DNA of 64,000 nt from Ectobius pallidus (Eukaryota > Arthropoda > Insecta > Blattodea > Ectobiidae). The notes under the pieces were generated by a model. It saw only the letters and a list, made by a program, of their open reading frames with translations. It was not told the DNA's origin and ran no database searches. The translations under genes and the position numbers were made by a program. Numbering within the stretch: position 1 is the stretch's first letter; the number at the start of each line of letters is the position of its first letter. Of the stretch, positions 22,901 to 37,100 are shown in pieces. The DNA lies in NCBI GenBank assembly GCA_964059195.1, contig CAXKWD010000005.1:95927882-95991881 (forward strand), read 5' to 3'.

Positions 22901-25900
22901 TTAACTTCTTGGGCCACTTTGTAACATTATATTAATAATATAATAATTGCAACAATGACGTAGCCAGAAAATGGTTGCGGGGAGGGTCGGAAGTGCCGGG
23001 AGGTTTGAAATACCCCCCAAAAAAGGGGTGGGGGTCCATCCCCAGAAAATTTTTAAATATTGAACTAATGAAAATCACATTTTACGCTATTTTAGCATAG
23101 AAAAACTAATTAGGAAATTTGTTTACCAGACTCTAAGACATGCCAATGTAAATACGAAATCATTACCTAAGTGGGGGTCCACCCCCAGAAAATTTTTAAA
23201 TATTAAACTAATAAAAATCACATTTTACTTTATTTTAGCACTGAAAAACTAGTTAGGATATTTAGCGCCCCCCCTACCCCGCATATGGCTGTCGAAATTT
23301 GTCATCTTTATCTTGAAGATTCTGCTTGGGATTTACATCAATATACGGTTTCCTTTTATCTTTGCCACTGCTTTTACTTTCAGTAATCTTGTATTTTATA
23401 TCTAAATTATGTTTCAGTATATACGGATGTTTCTTTCTGCAGTGATCTTGCCATTTGTCATGCCTAATAATGGCATTGCACAACAATTCTAAACACTTAT
23501 ATTTAAATTGCTGTTGTTTTTCGGCATTTTCGAGATGCCGAGATGGACTGAAACCAGTAGCCGTAACCTCAAGTTTCAAATTAAGAATGCAGCATTGGTT
23601 ATAGACAGATTTTTCCACACCTTCCCTCCCGTTCTTTATAAAGTGGCACGTGCAGTAAAATCACTTCCGAGAATAATATTATTCTTGCAGGTTGCATTGT
23701 ACAAAGACTGTAATAACCCAGTAAGATCTAATACTCCAATAATTCCTAACAATGATTCAGTTCGCAGTTGCCGCTATCAGCACAGAGTGATCGATTTTGT
23801 TGGCGCTGCAGTTGTTTATATATACAAGCAAATGCGTTTTGCTAATTTATTGACTGTTCACTTCTAAAGAATTAGAAGAGACCTTTTGAAGTTATAAAAC
23901 TTGACTGTTTTTATTTTTAATATATAAAACGCTAATTTTGCAACAATTTTCAGCCCCCCCCCCCAGAAAATTCATAAAACGATAATATTTTGCCCCCCCA
24001 GAAATTTCAATGATGCAGTCTGCGTCCTAACCCCCCCCCCCCCCCCCCCCCGTGGGCACCCCTGCTTTCTGAAATGATTTTTCTGTTTTCCATCTCTGCA
24101 CACTAGTGCTTAATACCATGTACCTTGGTCTCATCCTTGTTCATGTGGGCTGCTCTATGAAATTCATTGTGCCTTCACAGCCAGATTTTATCTTAAATTG
24201 GACGGGAGTTTGAAGTGAGAAAGGTTGTATTGCCTATGCTTAGGAGAGAGAAATCTGAGTGTGTCACATGAGATTTTTAATTTAATGATTCATATTGGTA
24301 GAATTGTGGTATATTATTTTAAGAACCAAAACTATGTGGTAATTGCATTTCAGTAACATTGTGAGGAGAAAAAACACTCCTACCCCATTAAAAGTACAAA
24401 TGACACCTGGGAAAGCTCAGACGACACCCCCAAAGTCGCAGCATCCTCCAGGAGAAGATGACACTTGTGAAAATCCTGATTTTCAAGTAAGTATTGTTTA
24501 GTAAATTATTTATTAGCATATAATCAAGCTTTATACTGGTATGTTGAAGATTAAAGAAGCAAACAACACCTTGATACTTTCCTTGTATATAGAGGGGACA
24601 TAGCTTTCATTAGCATGCCTATGCTCTATGGATTCAAGTTTTTCATGATATAGCATAAAATCCGAAAAAGGTATGCATGCCATTGACTTAATAGCATTTG
24701 AAATTATGCGAAGCAAAGATGGAACGTACACAGTGATTATGGTATTGTGGTTGGATGAAAGAGTAGTTCAGAATCTTGTTTGATTCTCATTACTGATTTC
24801 GTCATTGATACTGCAATACGTCGTATGTAAAAGAATTACCATTTTAATTTTAGTGCTTTTGTGATCAAAATTAAAATTACAAGAAGGTAGGTCTGATCAT
24901 TTTGATCACAAAAGCACCAAAATTAAAATGGCAATTTTTTTACATATGATGTATTGCAGTATCGAGGACGATTTATTTCATTGTCTCTATTAAAAATTAT
25001 GATTGATATCTTACAACACTAAGAAATGAAACACAAATGTTAACAGTTATTAAGTTATGACTACAAAACTAATGCAGTGGCATGTAATCATGTGATTACC
25101 ATATTTCCCTTTTTTGTCCATTTGTAAAATTGCGGTGCTCATTACATTCGATGGCACATGGGACTCGAGTACAAACCCTTTCTGCAGTTCAGCGGTAACT
25201 TTGGTCACTTACATGACAATACATTGCTGTAGTTCTCAACTTCGTTACATTTTTATCATTAGCATATTACCGGTAGGCACAAATATGGGTTAAAGTTAAT
25301 GTATTATTTTAACACTCAAGCGTGTTGAAAAGCAGCAGGGCTCATACTGACCTTTACTCATCAGCATTCACAAATTCATTGTTGTTTAAAATAAAATACT
25401 AAGTTAAAATAAGAAATAAAATATCTTACTGTTGATGCGCATTACATTTGCCAGTGAACTCTTTTTTGATGAATTGAAGTTTTAGAATTGGGGTGCACAT
25501 TAGATTCAATGGTGTATTATATTCGATTAAATACGGTAGTCTGTAAATTTTGCATATTATGAAAACTCTGAATTATTTCATATTTGATAATGAATGATTA
25601 AGAATCTTATGATGCTGTCCTTTAACGCTCTGTAGAAAAGAATGGTAATAATGAAAATTTGTTACTTCCAGTTGTTATTGGATATACGATTGAGTCTAAC
25701 TGGCATATTGTTCATTACAACTTTTTCATATCTAATACAATTATTTTGGAAATCTTGATCAGAGTTGCGTGAAATGCAAGTTAAATTTTTCCATTATCTC
25801 ATTCTAGTTGTAAAAATATTACAGAAACATTTCTGTAGGTTAAGAAAATTAGTATTTTGATTAAGGATCAATTGAGCGGCAGCGACCGACCGACTAATAT

Positions 25901-28153
25901 AACAAACAAATAGACAGCAATGGTACCAGTCACATAGCATCGATCGCCAGCGATCAACAATGAGCGAGAGGGATCAACTGGTATGTGAAATCAAACCTCT
26001 CTGTTTTTCAGTCAACAGTCAATGAGAGAAGATGGCAGCGCATCGAAGCTTTGTACCCACCTGAATTTCAGAATTGATGCTGGAAGATTTAACTTACACA
26101 ATAATGTCGTTTTAGACTCACATTTGAATGAAATAGAATTGCATGAATAAATTGAGGCACTTAAAACGATATCTTCTTATGTAATTTAATTGTACAAATA
26201 CAAATATACATCGAGTTGTAGCACCTAGGGGTAGCTGATCGAACTACCAGAAACAAACCTCTTCGCTCAACAAGCTTGAAGTAAACAGATGTAGCCTGAG
26301 AAAGTAGGCCTAATATTAAACCCTACATCCCAACACATGTAGTATGATATTGTGCAGGAGATAAGCAGACGTAGGCCTAATAAGGTAATATACTTTACCT
26401 CTAATATACAGTGATGAGTAGACGGTAGTAAAATCATATAGGTACATAACCTATAATTTTTCTGTTGATCGATGATGCTCGATGCAGTGTGACAAGGAAC
26501 AGAAACTTAATTGAGAGTGCTTGATGGCGCTCGATCGGTCTTGATCGATCGAAGCTCAGTGTGACAGGCCACTTAGACTTTTACAATACTAAACTAAAAA
26601 TTATCTGAACACCATTAGTTCTAAACCATTGTTCCTCATATTTCTGCCCTTCCTTCAAGTTGTAGCACCAGTTAATGGAGAAACAAATGCTCTTTTATCT
26701 ACTGCAGATTTTGTTCTGCTTTGCTCGTCTCATAAACTTACTCATATCATAATATATGCCATTCATTATAGGCTCGTTTCATAATGTACTACTGAATTGT
26801 GAAACTGGGTCATTTCACATTGAACTTAAAAGTGATAGGCCCATGATCTTAAAAAATGATGAATGATCTTAGCCGGGAGAGGGGGGAACTTGATCAAATC
26901 TCCGTTATATCCTATAAAGGTAACATGCAAATTAACACAGGCGATTGGAATCTCAATGGACAGCAAATAAGCCTATTACATTTTGATACTTTGGAGATGG
27001 TTTAATACACTACTTCCCTATTATTAATCACTTTAACCTGAATCCAGATTTCAGTGAGCTTCCTCACCATTTTCATCAGTTACTCCATCTGCTTGTTGGT
27101 CCTCTTCAGCGCCTTCTGGTGTACATCTAATGAACCTCCCGAAGAGATTGTCTTCAGTGGAAATTTCAAAATTCATGAGTCTGTGCTTATTTCTATGTAT
27201 GTGGATTCTTTCCCAAATTATGAGCTGTTTGTGTCCCTGAATGTGTTTTAGCAATTCTGGTTCTGATCCTATTTGGTGTCCAGTTCCACAAGCATGGGCT
27301 GATATTGCTGATTTTTCAGTGTGAGCAAATTTGATATTTCTAAAATGTTCTTTGGTCCTAGTTTCCAAACTTGTATAATTATCACATTGTATAATTATAA
27401 CTTCCCTGTGTAAACTTTCTGAAGTTCTAGAAAGCCTAATACGTTTATGGTGACTACATAATTTAAATTTTGTTACAGGTGATAGTACTACCAAAATAGT
27501 TTGCATTGCTAGCAAATTACGCTCCATGCTCATCACAGTAGAGTGACTTCCTTTCTGCACTGTACCTCTTGCACCAGGATGAATCGATGCGGTACTTTGT
27601 AATATGTTAAAATGTCTGAACTGTTTCTCTCAAATTTTCAGGCACTTGTCCAAGCATTTATGGATAATAAGATGCATGAGAGGCTAGCAGAGAGGATAAA
27701 CAAAGTTATCAGTGTACCTGTACCTGAAGAAACAGTAGTAAATGCAACTGATATTAATCGGCCTTCAACAAGCAGTGGGACAGGAGTTGTCAGTGAAGAG
27801 GCATCCGGTTCAGTTACTGTATCTGTACCTGCTGCAGTGGCATGTGATAATGAGTTGAACCAAGTCATTAAAACCATTGTGGATCAGACTGAACAAGATC
27901 CTTTCTTTGAAAGGTTTCTGCAGGAAATTGTATGTAAGTGCATAAATTTTAATGAGGTCTGTTAGGGATGCTATTATGAGGAAACATTTCTGAAAAATTA
28001 CTTGCTGCTTCATGAAATATACTTTATTCTTCAATAAAGCAAAAAATGGGGACTGCATAATGAGTAATGACAAGCTTCATAACCTGTACTCTTCACCAAA
28101 AATAGTAGGGTAATTAAATGGCTTTGACATGTTTCATGCATGAGGGAAGAAAG

Positions 28154-28186
<33 letters not shown>

Positions 28187-31100
28187 TTGACTGGGAGACT
28201 CGAAGGGAGAAGACCACTTGGAAGACCTAGACGTAGGTGGGAGGACAATATTAGAATAGATTTAAGGAAAGTAGGATTTTCGAGGGATGGTTAGATGGAA
28301 TTAGCACAGAATAGGGTTGAGGCATGCTCATAAAAGAGTGGCAATGAACCTTCTGATTCCATAATAGCTATTTATGTATCAAGTACACAAAATAACGCTT
28401 TAGCGGATAAATCTACAGTGTTTTGCAGATGACAAGCCTTTTGTCCTTCTCCTGCATAGATACGCGGTCCAATCAGAGATGGCGAGACGGAGGGAAGACT
28501 CTTACTGATAGCGGCACATTGTTAGCTCGTACACGTGATTGGTGGTGAAGGAAAACGCTTCTCATTTGAAAAATACTTTAGTATAGTGGCCGAGGTGTAA
28601 GCCGAAGCCAAAATACTGGATGAGTCCGATAAAGGTTTTGCGTACGTGTATTTTTTAGTAAAAGCTCTTTAAATTACATGAAATAAAACAAAAATACCGT
28701 ATAATTACTTATGATGAAAGGTAGTCAGCCATTTGTTAATGTCATATTCCCATAGCCACCTGAATCGCAGAACAACAGTGAACCGTGTGCACCAATATGA
28801 AATGCGGTATAGATGCATTATATATGAGTTGCTTTTTGTAAACAATAATGCTTACAAACTAGTATTTATGGAAAGCTTGTGAAAATATGAATGATAATCC
28901 CATAGAAATTTCAATCCAAGCCAGAATCATTGAATTGGAGCTGCTGCCAGCAACATCACGGCAGCAGTAGACTATGAGAAGGAATGTATTATTGCATTTA
29001 AATGCTGATGTGGCCATGGTAAGCAATATTTCTCTTGTGAACCAAGATGTGAAAAGTAGTTGGCTTATATTTGTTGTTATATGATGAAGTAGATTACCGT
29101 GTTTTGCGAAACACCCTGGTAAAGTTTCTGATTATCTTAAAGAAATATATTGGCTTTAATTTGTTTTATGACCAAATATATGCTTATATCCATGTTAAAA
29201 TTGATGTGACTGGTCAATGCCATCTGGATTTTGTCGTCAAAGTCATGATGACTTTAGCGTCCTAGGCCAATAAAACTTCATTTTGAATGCAGTTTTCTGC
29301 AATTTTAGCAGCCTTGGTTGCTAAAATGCAATTTTTCGGGGTGTTACCGGTCTGACAAGTAGCTGTTTTAGAGAGCATGTACTAAAAATATTCCTTTGCT
29401 TAGGAATTGTCTATTGTCATTGAGTAAGTAAGTAACCTAAGTAAATAAGTAAAGCAAATGTTGAGATCAAACAATGCAACCTGAATATAGCACCTGAAAT
29501 AAAAATTAAACTAAAGGACCTATTAAAAATGGAACTTAAATTTCTATCAAAATTTGTTTTCTTAATCTTAAAAAAAAAAAAAAAAACTTGATATTTTGTG
29601 TAAATTTTATCTTTATATTAACATTAGAGTTGCTTTAGAAGTACTTATCAAGTTTATATTAAAATGGATGTTTACCTAATTTTTAAGTGAAATTGTTTCA
29701 AATTTGTTTTTTTCTTCCTCACTCCCATTAACTATTCATATTTTGAATTTTTACTCACAAAAAATTGTGTTTCTAATAATTATATTTCTCTGACTTTTCA
29801 ATGATTATATTACAGTATAATGAAGTTACACAACAGAATCCATACTGCTGATATTGCAAACTTTTTAAAAATTTTTGGCCTTCCAGGAGATAAGATAAGA
29901 TAAGATAAGACGTTTTATTGTCACGAACGCTTACAGGTTGTTGAGCAAGTGCTCAGTAAACAGGTGAATTGTTATTAGTGTACTTAATACAAAATAAAAA
30001 AAGTAGTAATACAAACTGTGAAGATATATACAGTGAGTCCCATGCAAGAGTAGGCCAATCATGCAGATTTCTTCATCGTGGTGGCCTCTGCTCTAACTCC
30101 CGAGCGATCGGGTGCAATATCTATGCAAATAAAGCCACGAACGGTGTAATAGTTCAGGTTCTCACATTTACAGTTGGAATTACAATGAAAATAACCATGT
30201 ACCTCATCACAAGAGATGTTGGAAATATCCTCCTCTTGCATCTACACAACACTGGCATCTTTTCAGAAAATTTTCTTTCACGCACATAACTTCAGCTTCC
30301 GAGATATAGTTAATTTCTCTTGTGATATTGTCTTCAAGTTCTTCTAACAGGATGTAACTATTATTTATGGTGAAACTTGAAAATTAAAGTGTATAGGTCA
30401 ATTTTCCATACATTAGAAGAACTTAAAAAGACAATATCACAAGAGAAATTAACTCTATCTTGGAACCTGAACTTATGTGCGTGAAAGAAAATTTCCTGAA
30501 CAGATGCCAGTGTTGTATGGATGCACATCTCTTGTGATGAGGTACGTGGTTATTTTCATTGTAATTCCAACTGTAAATATGAGAACCTGAACCATTACAC
30601 CGTTCGCGGCTTTATTTGTGTAGATATTTCACCCGATCGCTTGGGAGTTAGAGCAGGGGCCACCGCGATGCAGAAACCTGCATGATTGGCCAACTCTTGC
30701 GTGGGACTCACTGTATATATTAAGTTTACAATACAAAATTAAAGTAGTCATGTCATGGCTTGTTTAGAAACTCATATTTCGGATACTATATTGTGTCCTT
30801 GGGAGAATCAATATTAGTTATGCTTGTAAGAACAACATATTATTTAGCATCTGCAATAATTCCATTTATTAAATGAGAGATGCAATTTTAGGCCCTGTAG
30901 AAGAAGAAATGACACCTAGTCCTGCTGAAACACAGAGTGATGATGGAGGTGAAGGTGTAACAAACGAACCGTCAATGGAATCCTCTCCAGGTAATAATGA
31001 AGAAGTAATATCTGAAATTCCATTGAGTAGTGGTGAGTCTATGGAATGTAGATCTTCTAAAGCTGATGTGTCTAAAGTTGCCAGTACCAGCACAGCGGGG

Positions 31101-34100
31101 AAAAAATCACCTTGTGCGAGCACTGGTTCCAAAGGCAATCAACACTCACATGCAGACCAGCAGCAGAATGCTGGTACCACTGAGGGGGGCAAAGATGTTC
31201 CTTTGAAGCAAAGGCTTAGAAGTGCAAGGCAGCGAAAATCTGACACATCTTCGGATAAAGGTTAGTACTGTAGTCCAGAAGTTTAACCTCATGTGTGTCT
31301 GAAATCCTATACAGTCAAACTTCTATATAAGTATTGAACCCACATTTAGCAATATTTTTCTTTGGTCCAGGCAATTTCCTATCTTAATAATTCAGATATC
31401 ACTCTCTACAACAATTAAGCTGTTTTAGAAAAATCCTTTTATTATAATATTTTGAAGTTCAATTCTAATTGCAAACAGTACCATAACCCTGTGGATGGTA
31501 GCAGGTATAGTCCAGTTATTCGCAGACACTAACAAGGGAACCGTACGGGTTGTCATGTCGAAATATACCCTGAAATTTTGCATGTCGGTAGGTCTTCATT
31601 GCTGGTAGACACATGAAAAAAAAATTTGCTGCTCATATAAACTTTAAGTGGGTGAAAATTAATTGAAAATTTTGTAAATTTGAAGCATTGAGTATCCTCA
31701 CACAGCTGTCGGCGGGAGGGGGTAGTGCAGCCTCCACTATGACGAAACCACGATTTCTTGTAAATCTTCTATGGTGAATAAAAGCAATCAATCAATCAAT
31801 CAATGTATCGTGAGTCGACGGCTGTCACAGTACTGCTTAGCACCGTTCCCGCTTTCCAAGTAGGCCTTACTTTGTCTTGTCTCTCCCTTTCCTTATCACT
31901 AAGGGACAAATAACATTATAATAATGATTATTACCCTCCTCTGATACATACATTTGTATTCCAGTAGGTCTTGTGAAGTAATTAGTACCGGTTTAAGTGT
32001 TTAGGATTAGCAAAATGAATCTCGTGTGCTGTTTAGATTGGTTAAATTAATATTATTATTAATATTTTACTTTGGCCTATTGACGAGTGCCATACGTAAT
32101 ATGTTAGTCCAAGTTCGTAAAACCTAAAGAGTTGCTTGCACTCCGTTCTTAGATAATGAATATAAATTTATGGTATTTTAATAACTTGCACAACACTTGT
32201 CTACCATTTTCAAAATGCAAACAAACTTAGACCTTTCAAAAGTATTTTTTGAGTGCTTGGACAAGATTTTTATTGAAAATACATTAGAGAAAATCTTCCA
32301 GGTGCAGTGTTATTTATTTATTTATTTTTTTGAAGAGAATCAAGGATCAGAATAGAATACTGAAGAGATTAAGGGCCGATTGTATAAACAGTTTGATCTT
32401 GGATCAGAGACTAAATTGATCTCAGTTCACGCTAAACTCGGAAATTTTTGTTGTATAAACGCTAACCTGAGATCAATTCGCACTGAACTAGGATCAATTT
32501 TGACTGGAGAAATTTCTCCGATCAAACTTGTTGATCTCAGTTCAAGGGGCTGTTTTCGTATTTGAGACATAAGATTAGCTCATTATAAACATAATATTAG
32601 GCCTACCTGTGTGGTTACGATAAATATAAAGAAAATACACAAAAGACAACTTCATACATTTCTAGCTATAATGTAGTTGTGCGTACATTTCTAGCTATAA
32701 AGTAGTTGTGCGTATATAGGCTATGTTTTAGGCTCCTTATAATGCAGTGTAACATAACTCTACAGCATAACCTGTACGTTATTATTATGTTGCACTAATT
32801 ACTATAATACGAAAATAACCCTTGCACCACAATTGCAACTAATACAAAATCATCAATATTCGCCATTTCATGCAGCTCACTAACCTAAACACAGGAATTC
32901 TCGCTTATCACCACAACGTTCACTTGACGGCGTAGTGGTTAAACGAGTGGCTGTCGTGCCAGCGGTCCCGTGTTCATTCTCCTTGGGTTCAATTTTTTTA
33001 TTGTAGGAACAAGTAGGTAGGGCAAAGGAGAAAAGAGATTAAATAGTAGAAAGGGGGAAAAATAAAAATTTTCCAAATTTTCAATGCTGCTAAACGAGAG
33101 ACAGTTAGGAGACTATGGTGGAACTACTAGGAAATCTTGAGTGGATTTTCCCCAAATGCTTTCTTCGTTATCTTTCTTTATGTGACATATTAAATTATCA
33201 ATTCAGAACTGATATTTTACATTGTAATAAGCCATTCATGAGGTAAAAACTTCAGTGGGCTATTAAGTTTAAAATCGATAGAAAAAAGTTCTGTGGAATA
33301 GGCTACCTGGTTTCCATGAATGACAAACATAATAGATGAACAAAAATTCCTTAAGTTTTACGTCTCCGCTCTTATACAATTCATGAGACGAAGCATTTAT
33401 ACGTCCTTAGCCGTGAAAATTTTAAGCCGATTTATAACGCCAGGAATGAAATTACCAGAACATTTTTCATCGCATTTTGCTCTTGCACGGATATTATCGC
33501 ATCCGTCTTTTTGGATTCTACAATATCTTTATATTTTCCCAAGACAATTTCAATTGGGAACGATCCTTTTTCTGCTTAATTTTTATAACACATTTCGCAT
33601 AACACAGTCTAAATACGGAGGAAAACAGAATAACAATGCTCTCGTCTCGCGATACTCATCTGTTTCTGCGATGTTGCCAAGTGCTCATGTATGAACTAGG
33701 ATCAAAATTTAACTTCGATTAGTTGATCTTAGATCAGTGTTATTCAATACGACTCGACCCTGAACTCAGATCATTTTCTGAACTTAGATCATAATTGATC
33801 TCCAGTCAGTGATGTTTATACAATCGACCCTAAGTGTCTTAATAAGACTAGATATTTTGAACATGAGTAATCACAGTGTTGTAGCGGGTAGGCTTACCTT
33901 GATGCTTTCTACCCCTGCTGTCGTCTGTAGATCCCCTCCATTGCCAGGATAATCTAGTCCAAGGAGCTATTTACCTTTGGAGACATGCAGGGATAAGTGA
34001 TATTATGGTGGATAGCGAAATGATCACTCTGACACTGTTTTTCCCTTGCTACACTACGTTGCTGTATTTATTTCTATGATTCCTAGTTATATACATATTT

Positions 34101-37100
34101 ACATCCTGACTTACCCCATCTTTTCAACTACTTCCATATATTATACTCCTCCACACATTAACACTTCCTATATGAATACATCAGCCTCCATGACTGACTA
34201 CAGACTAACGGCTTACCATCTTGCCACCTTCCCAGCATTCGGGGAAAATGGTGAATCCACGGTTCCCATACTTTAATGGAACACTTAGACAGGGCTCTGC
34301 ACGCTGTACTCTGATCCTGTTATAGTGTATTCAGTGGGATTATTGAAAAAAATTGTAAATATTTAGGAACCTGGAATTTAAAAGTGGTTCGGTTAAGAAT
34401 TCATTGCAAGGGTGATGAAGATCACTCATTGGTCAGAAATAAGAAAAGAAGACTTTATTAAATCATAATTACCGTTGCTATTAAGCTTCAAGGAAATATC
34501 ACTTCTGTAAGGGCTAAGTCATGGACAAGGTCTGGTTGAAATCTGTTGCCAAACATTGCAACGGAACAAGAACACTTGGCTCCTGTTTATATGGGAAGTT
34601 CCTGTGCAATACACATGACCAAATAAGGCCCAGGATGATAGATGCCAGAGTGAAGAGAGTTACTATTAGAGAAATAGCAAATGCTTTAACTTAGTGGGAC
34701 CATGAAGAGAGAGAGTGAACAAATTTCTCGACTATCTCCTGGTTATATAAAGGCATGTCTTACTAAAGTAGAGAATTAAAACGTGAATGACAGATTGAAC
34801 TTTTTTTGAAATGATGTTTATCATTATCATTTTCTTGTTGCAGGAAGTCCATTAGTTTCCGCTGGTGAAGAGAAGGAAGAAACATCTTTGGAAGATCAGA
34901 ATGCTGCTGCTATTGAGTGTATTGTGAATGCAAGGATTGCAGATGAGAACTTACTTAACTCTTGTAACAATGATCAACAATCAGCAGGAAAAGAATTGCC
35001 ACAGAGTGTTTCTTCCAAAGAAAATTCACAAACAAGAACAGGTCAGTCTGACGAGCATCACCAGAAAGAAAAGGTTCCCCCTACAACAAGCAGCTCACAA
35101 AAAGATATTTCCCATTCTACAACTTCAAACAATAAGGATGGAGGTGTAGACAAGGATCTTAATAGTAATGTGGATTGTAATGGTGAAGGTGTCATTATAT
35201 TTGATGGAGAAGTGCCATATATAAACTCTAGTGATTGCCTCCGAAACTTTGTGATGAATGCTTGCCCTTCTGAAACTCCGTCATCGCAAGCTTCAGTTGA
35301 TAGTTCTAGTGGGGGTCAGGTTATGACAATTACAATTCCGAGCTCGGTTGAAGGTCTTCCACATCCTCCATCTGTGGGTACTGTTGCTGTACATCCTCCT
35401 CAACATAACATTACTACGTCAAGTGCAGGATCTATCACAATTTCTACATTTACCAGTACGGTTCCTCAGACACCACTGCAACACACAACCAAAGAACAGG
35501 ATGTGGTGTCAATGTCAACTGTTATAATGTGTGGAAGCGATGGTTTGGTTCCTCAGTTCATTAGCATGGCTCAACAGAATACAGGTAAGTAGATGGAATT
35601 GTATTTTCATATTTCCACAGATTAACATATCTTTTGACATTACATTAGGTTACAGGAAACTCCCAATTATCTATATTAATTGGTACCAAAACATGCACAA
35701 ATAATTAAAAAAACATGGATAATTTGAATGTTAGAATTATTATTATTCTAGCTTCTGGCAATGCTATCATAAGCTACACACCTACACACATAATAATCTA
35801 ATGTGATTTTAATATCTGTAGCAAGATTGAGATCGGAAATATACACACTAACTTCACTGAAAGGTATATTTACCCAGTATGATCATTTCCATGGGTCTTC
35901 CCATTATCATCAGCTGATTTACCCAGTATGATCATTTCCATGGGTCTTCCCATTATCATCAGCTGATTCCGACTCAGCTGATGATCATGGGAAGACCCAT
36001 TGAAATGATCATACTGGGTAAATATACTTTTTAGTGAAGTTAGTGTGTATATTTCTGATCTCAATCTTGCTACAGATATCAACACTTCACTGTAGATTTG
36101 CATCTAATATTAATATTGGTGATTTTAATAGTCTGTAAATGCTACTGAATTTGTCATAATGCTCATTATACATGGAGTTTTCATTAACAAGCCATGGAAG
36201 CATATTGTGCGTAGAGAATGTTAAATGGCTTCTTGCTTAGAGGATGCAAGAACTTTGAATTTTCGCACATGATTATTTCCTTATTCTGCTCGCAAAGGAT
36301 TGAAAAGGGAGAAAGAACCTTGCATAAATAATCTGTCCACAGATAATTGGGAGTTTGCTGCATTAGAAAAAAATGATCCAACACTGGGACTCAGACCTGG
36401 AACTTTAGCTTTACATGCTGTTACTCTACCAAATGACATATGAGGTTTGTTAAAAAAAATCAAACCTTAACTTTTCCTGCATAAACGCATGAAACACAGA
36501 GATGTGTGGGGGACATTTCCGGGGTGCGCGGGCAAAGAGAGTTAAGTCCACCATCCTAAAAAATTGAGATATGTCCATAGAGTTATAGATAAAAATGTTC
36601 TGTACATTTGTGTTAAGTCCAGTAAGTCATAATCAAAATTGTACGGTAGTTATGGATGTGTGCCTCATGGGTTTATCCATCTCTAAAGCTATGTTGGGCT
36701 GGTATAGTGTGTTAAGTCACTCTAATTCTCAGTAACAAGAAAGTGGACTTAACTCGCTTTGCCCGCGCACCCCGGATTTATATGCATGCATGAATTTTTT
36801 TCTCGTCCTGAGAAAGCCTCAGTAGCTGGTAATCTGCCTGTGATTGAGAAAGTGCAGTGAGAACCTGCTGGATTGTCAATATTGTTGTGAAATGACAGAA
36901 CAACTTGAACATTGATATTACTTCAAATTTTGTCAAAAGCTTGGTGGTACCAAGTGGAAACCATTCACAGTATCGAGCAGGCTTTCAGGGATGACGCTAT
37001 GAGCATTTCAGGGATAAAGGAGTTGTACAACCGCATCAGAGTTGGCAAAATGCATGACAGGTTCTTGCTTATCGTTTCTTTTATTCCCATGAAGTGGTGC

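Larger units (their letters stand above)
22726..24064. mobile_element. hAT-type element with CAGGGGTGCCCCCC ends
   Basis: The ends caggggtgccc and gggcacccctg are inverted and flanked by the direct repeat ctttctg (22719..22725 and 24065..24071). Both ends carry long C runs. The interior carries a zinc-finger protein fragment at 23274..23618 and a tandem duplication at 23025..23270. Confidence 0.75.
24530..25790. mobile_element. Diverged, twice-interrupted copy of the 40459 MITE family
   Basis: The string tatagaggggacatag..tatgctctatggattcaag and catagcataaaatc parallel 40500..40620, and gtctgtaaattttgcatatt at 25539 parallels 40705. A hairpin (24799..24967) and a MITE (25099..25536) interrupt it. 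Confidence 0.6.

Noticed and set aside
24009..24051. Long C run
   Set aside because: Simple low-complexity tip of the hAT-type element; length may be unreliable in assembly.
25858..26580. Cluster of GATCGATC-like words at both ends of a 700-bp stretch
   Set aside because: Looked for inverted ends and target duplication but found neither convincing.
33320..33694. 124-codon open frame inside the Harbinger-like element
   Set aside because: No transposase or Myb-like motif can be seen on either strand, and composition is like the surrounding AT-rich DNA.
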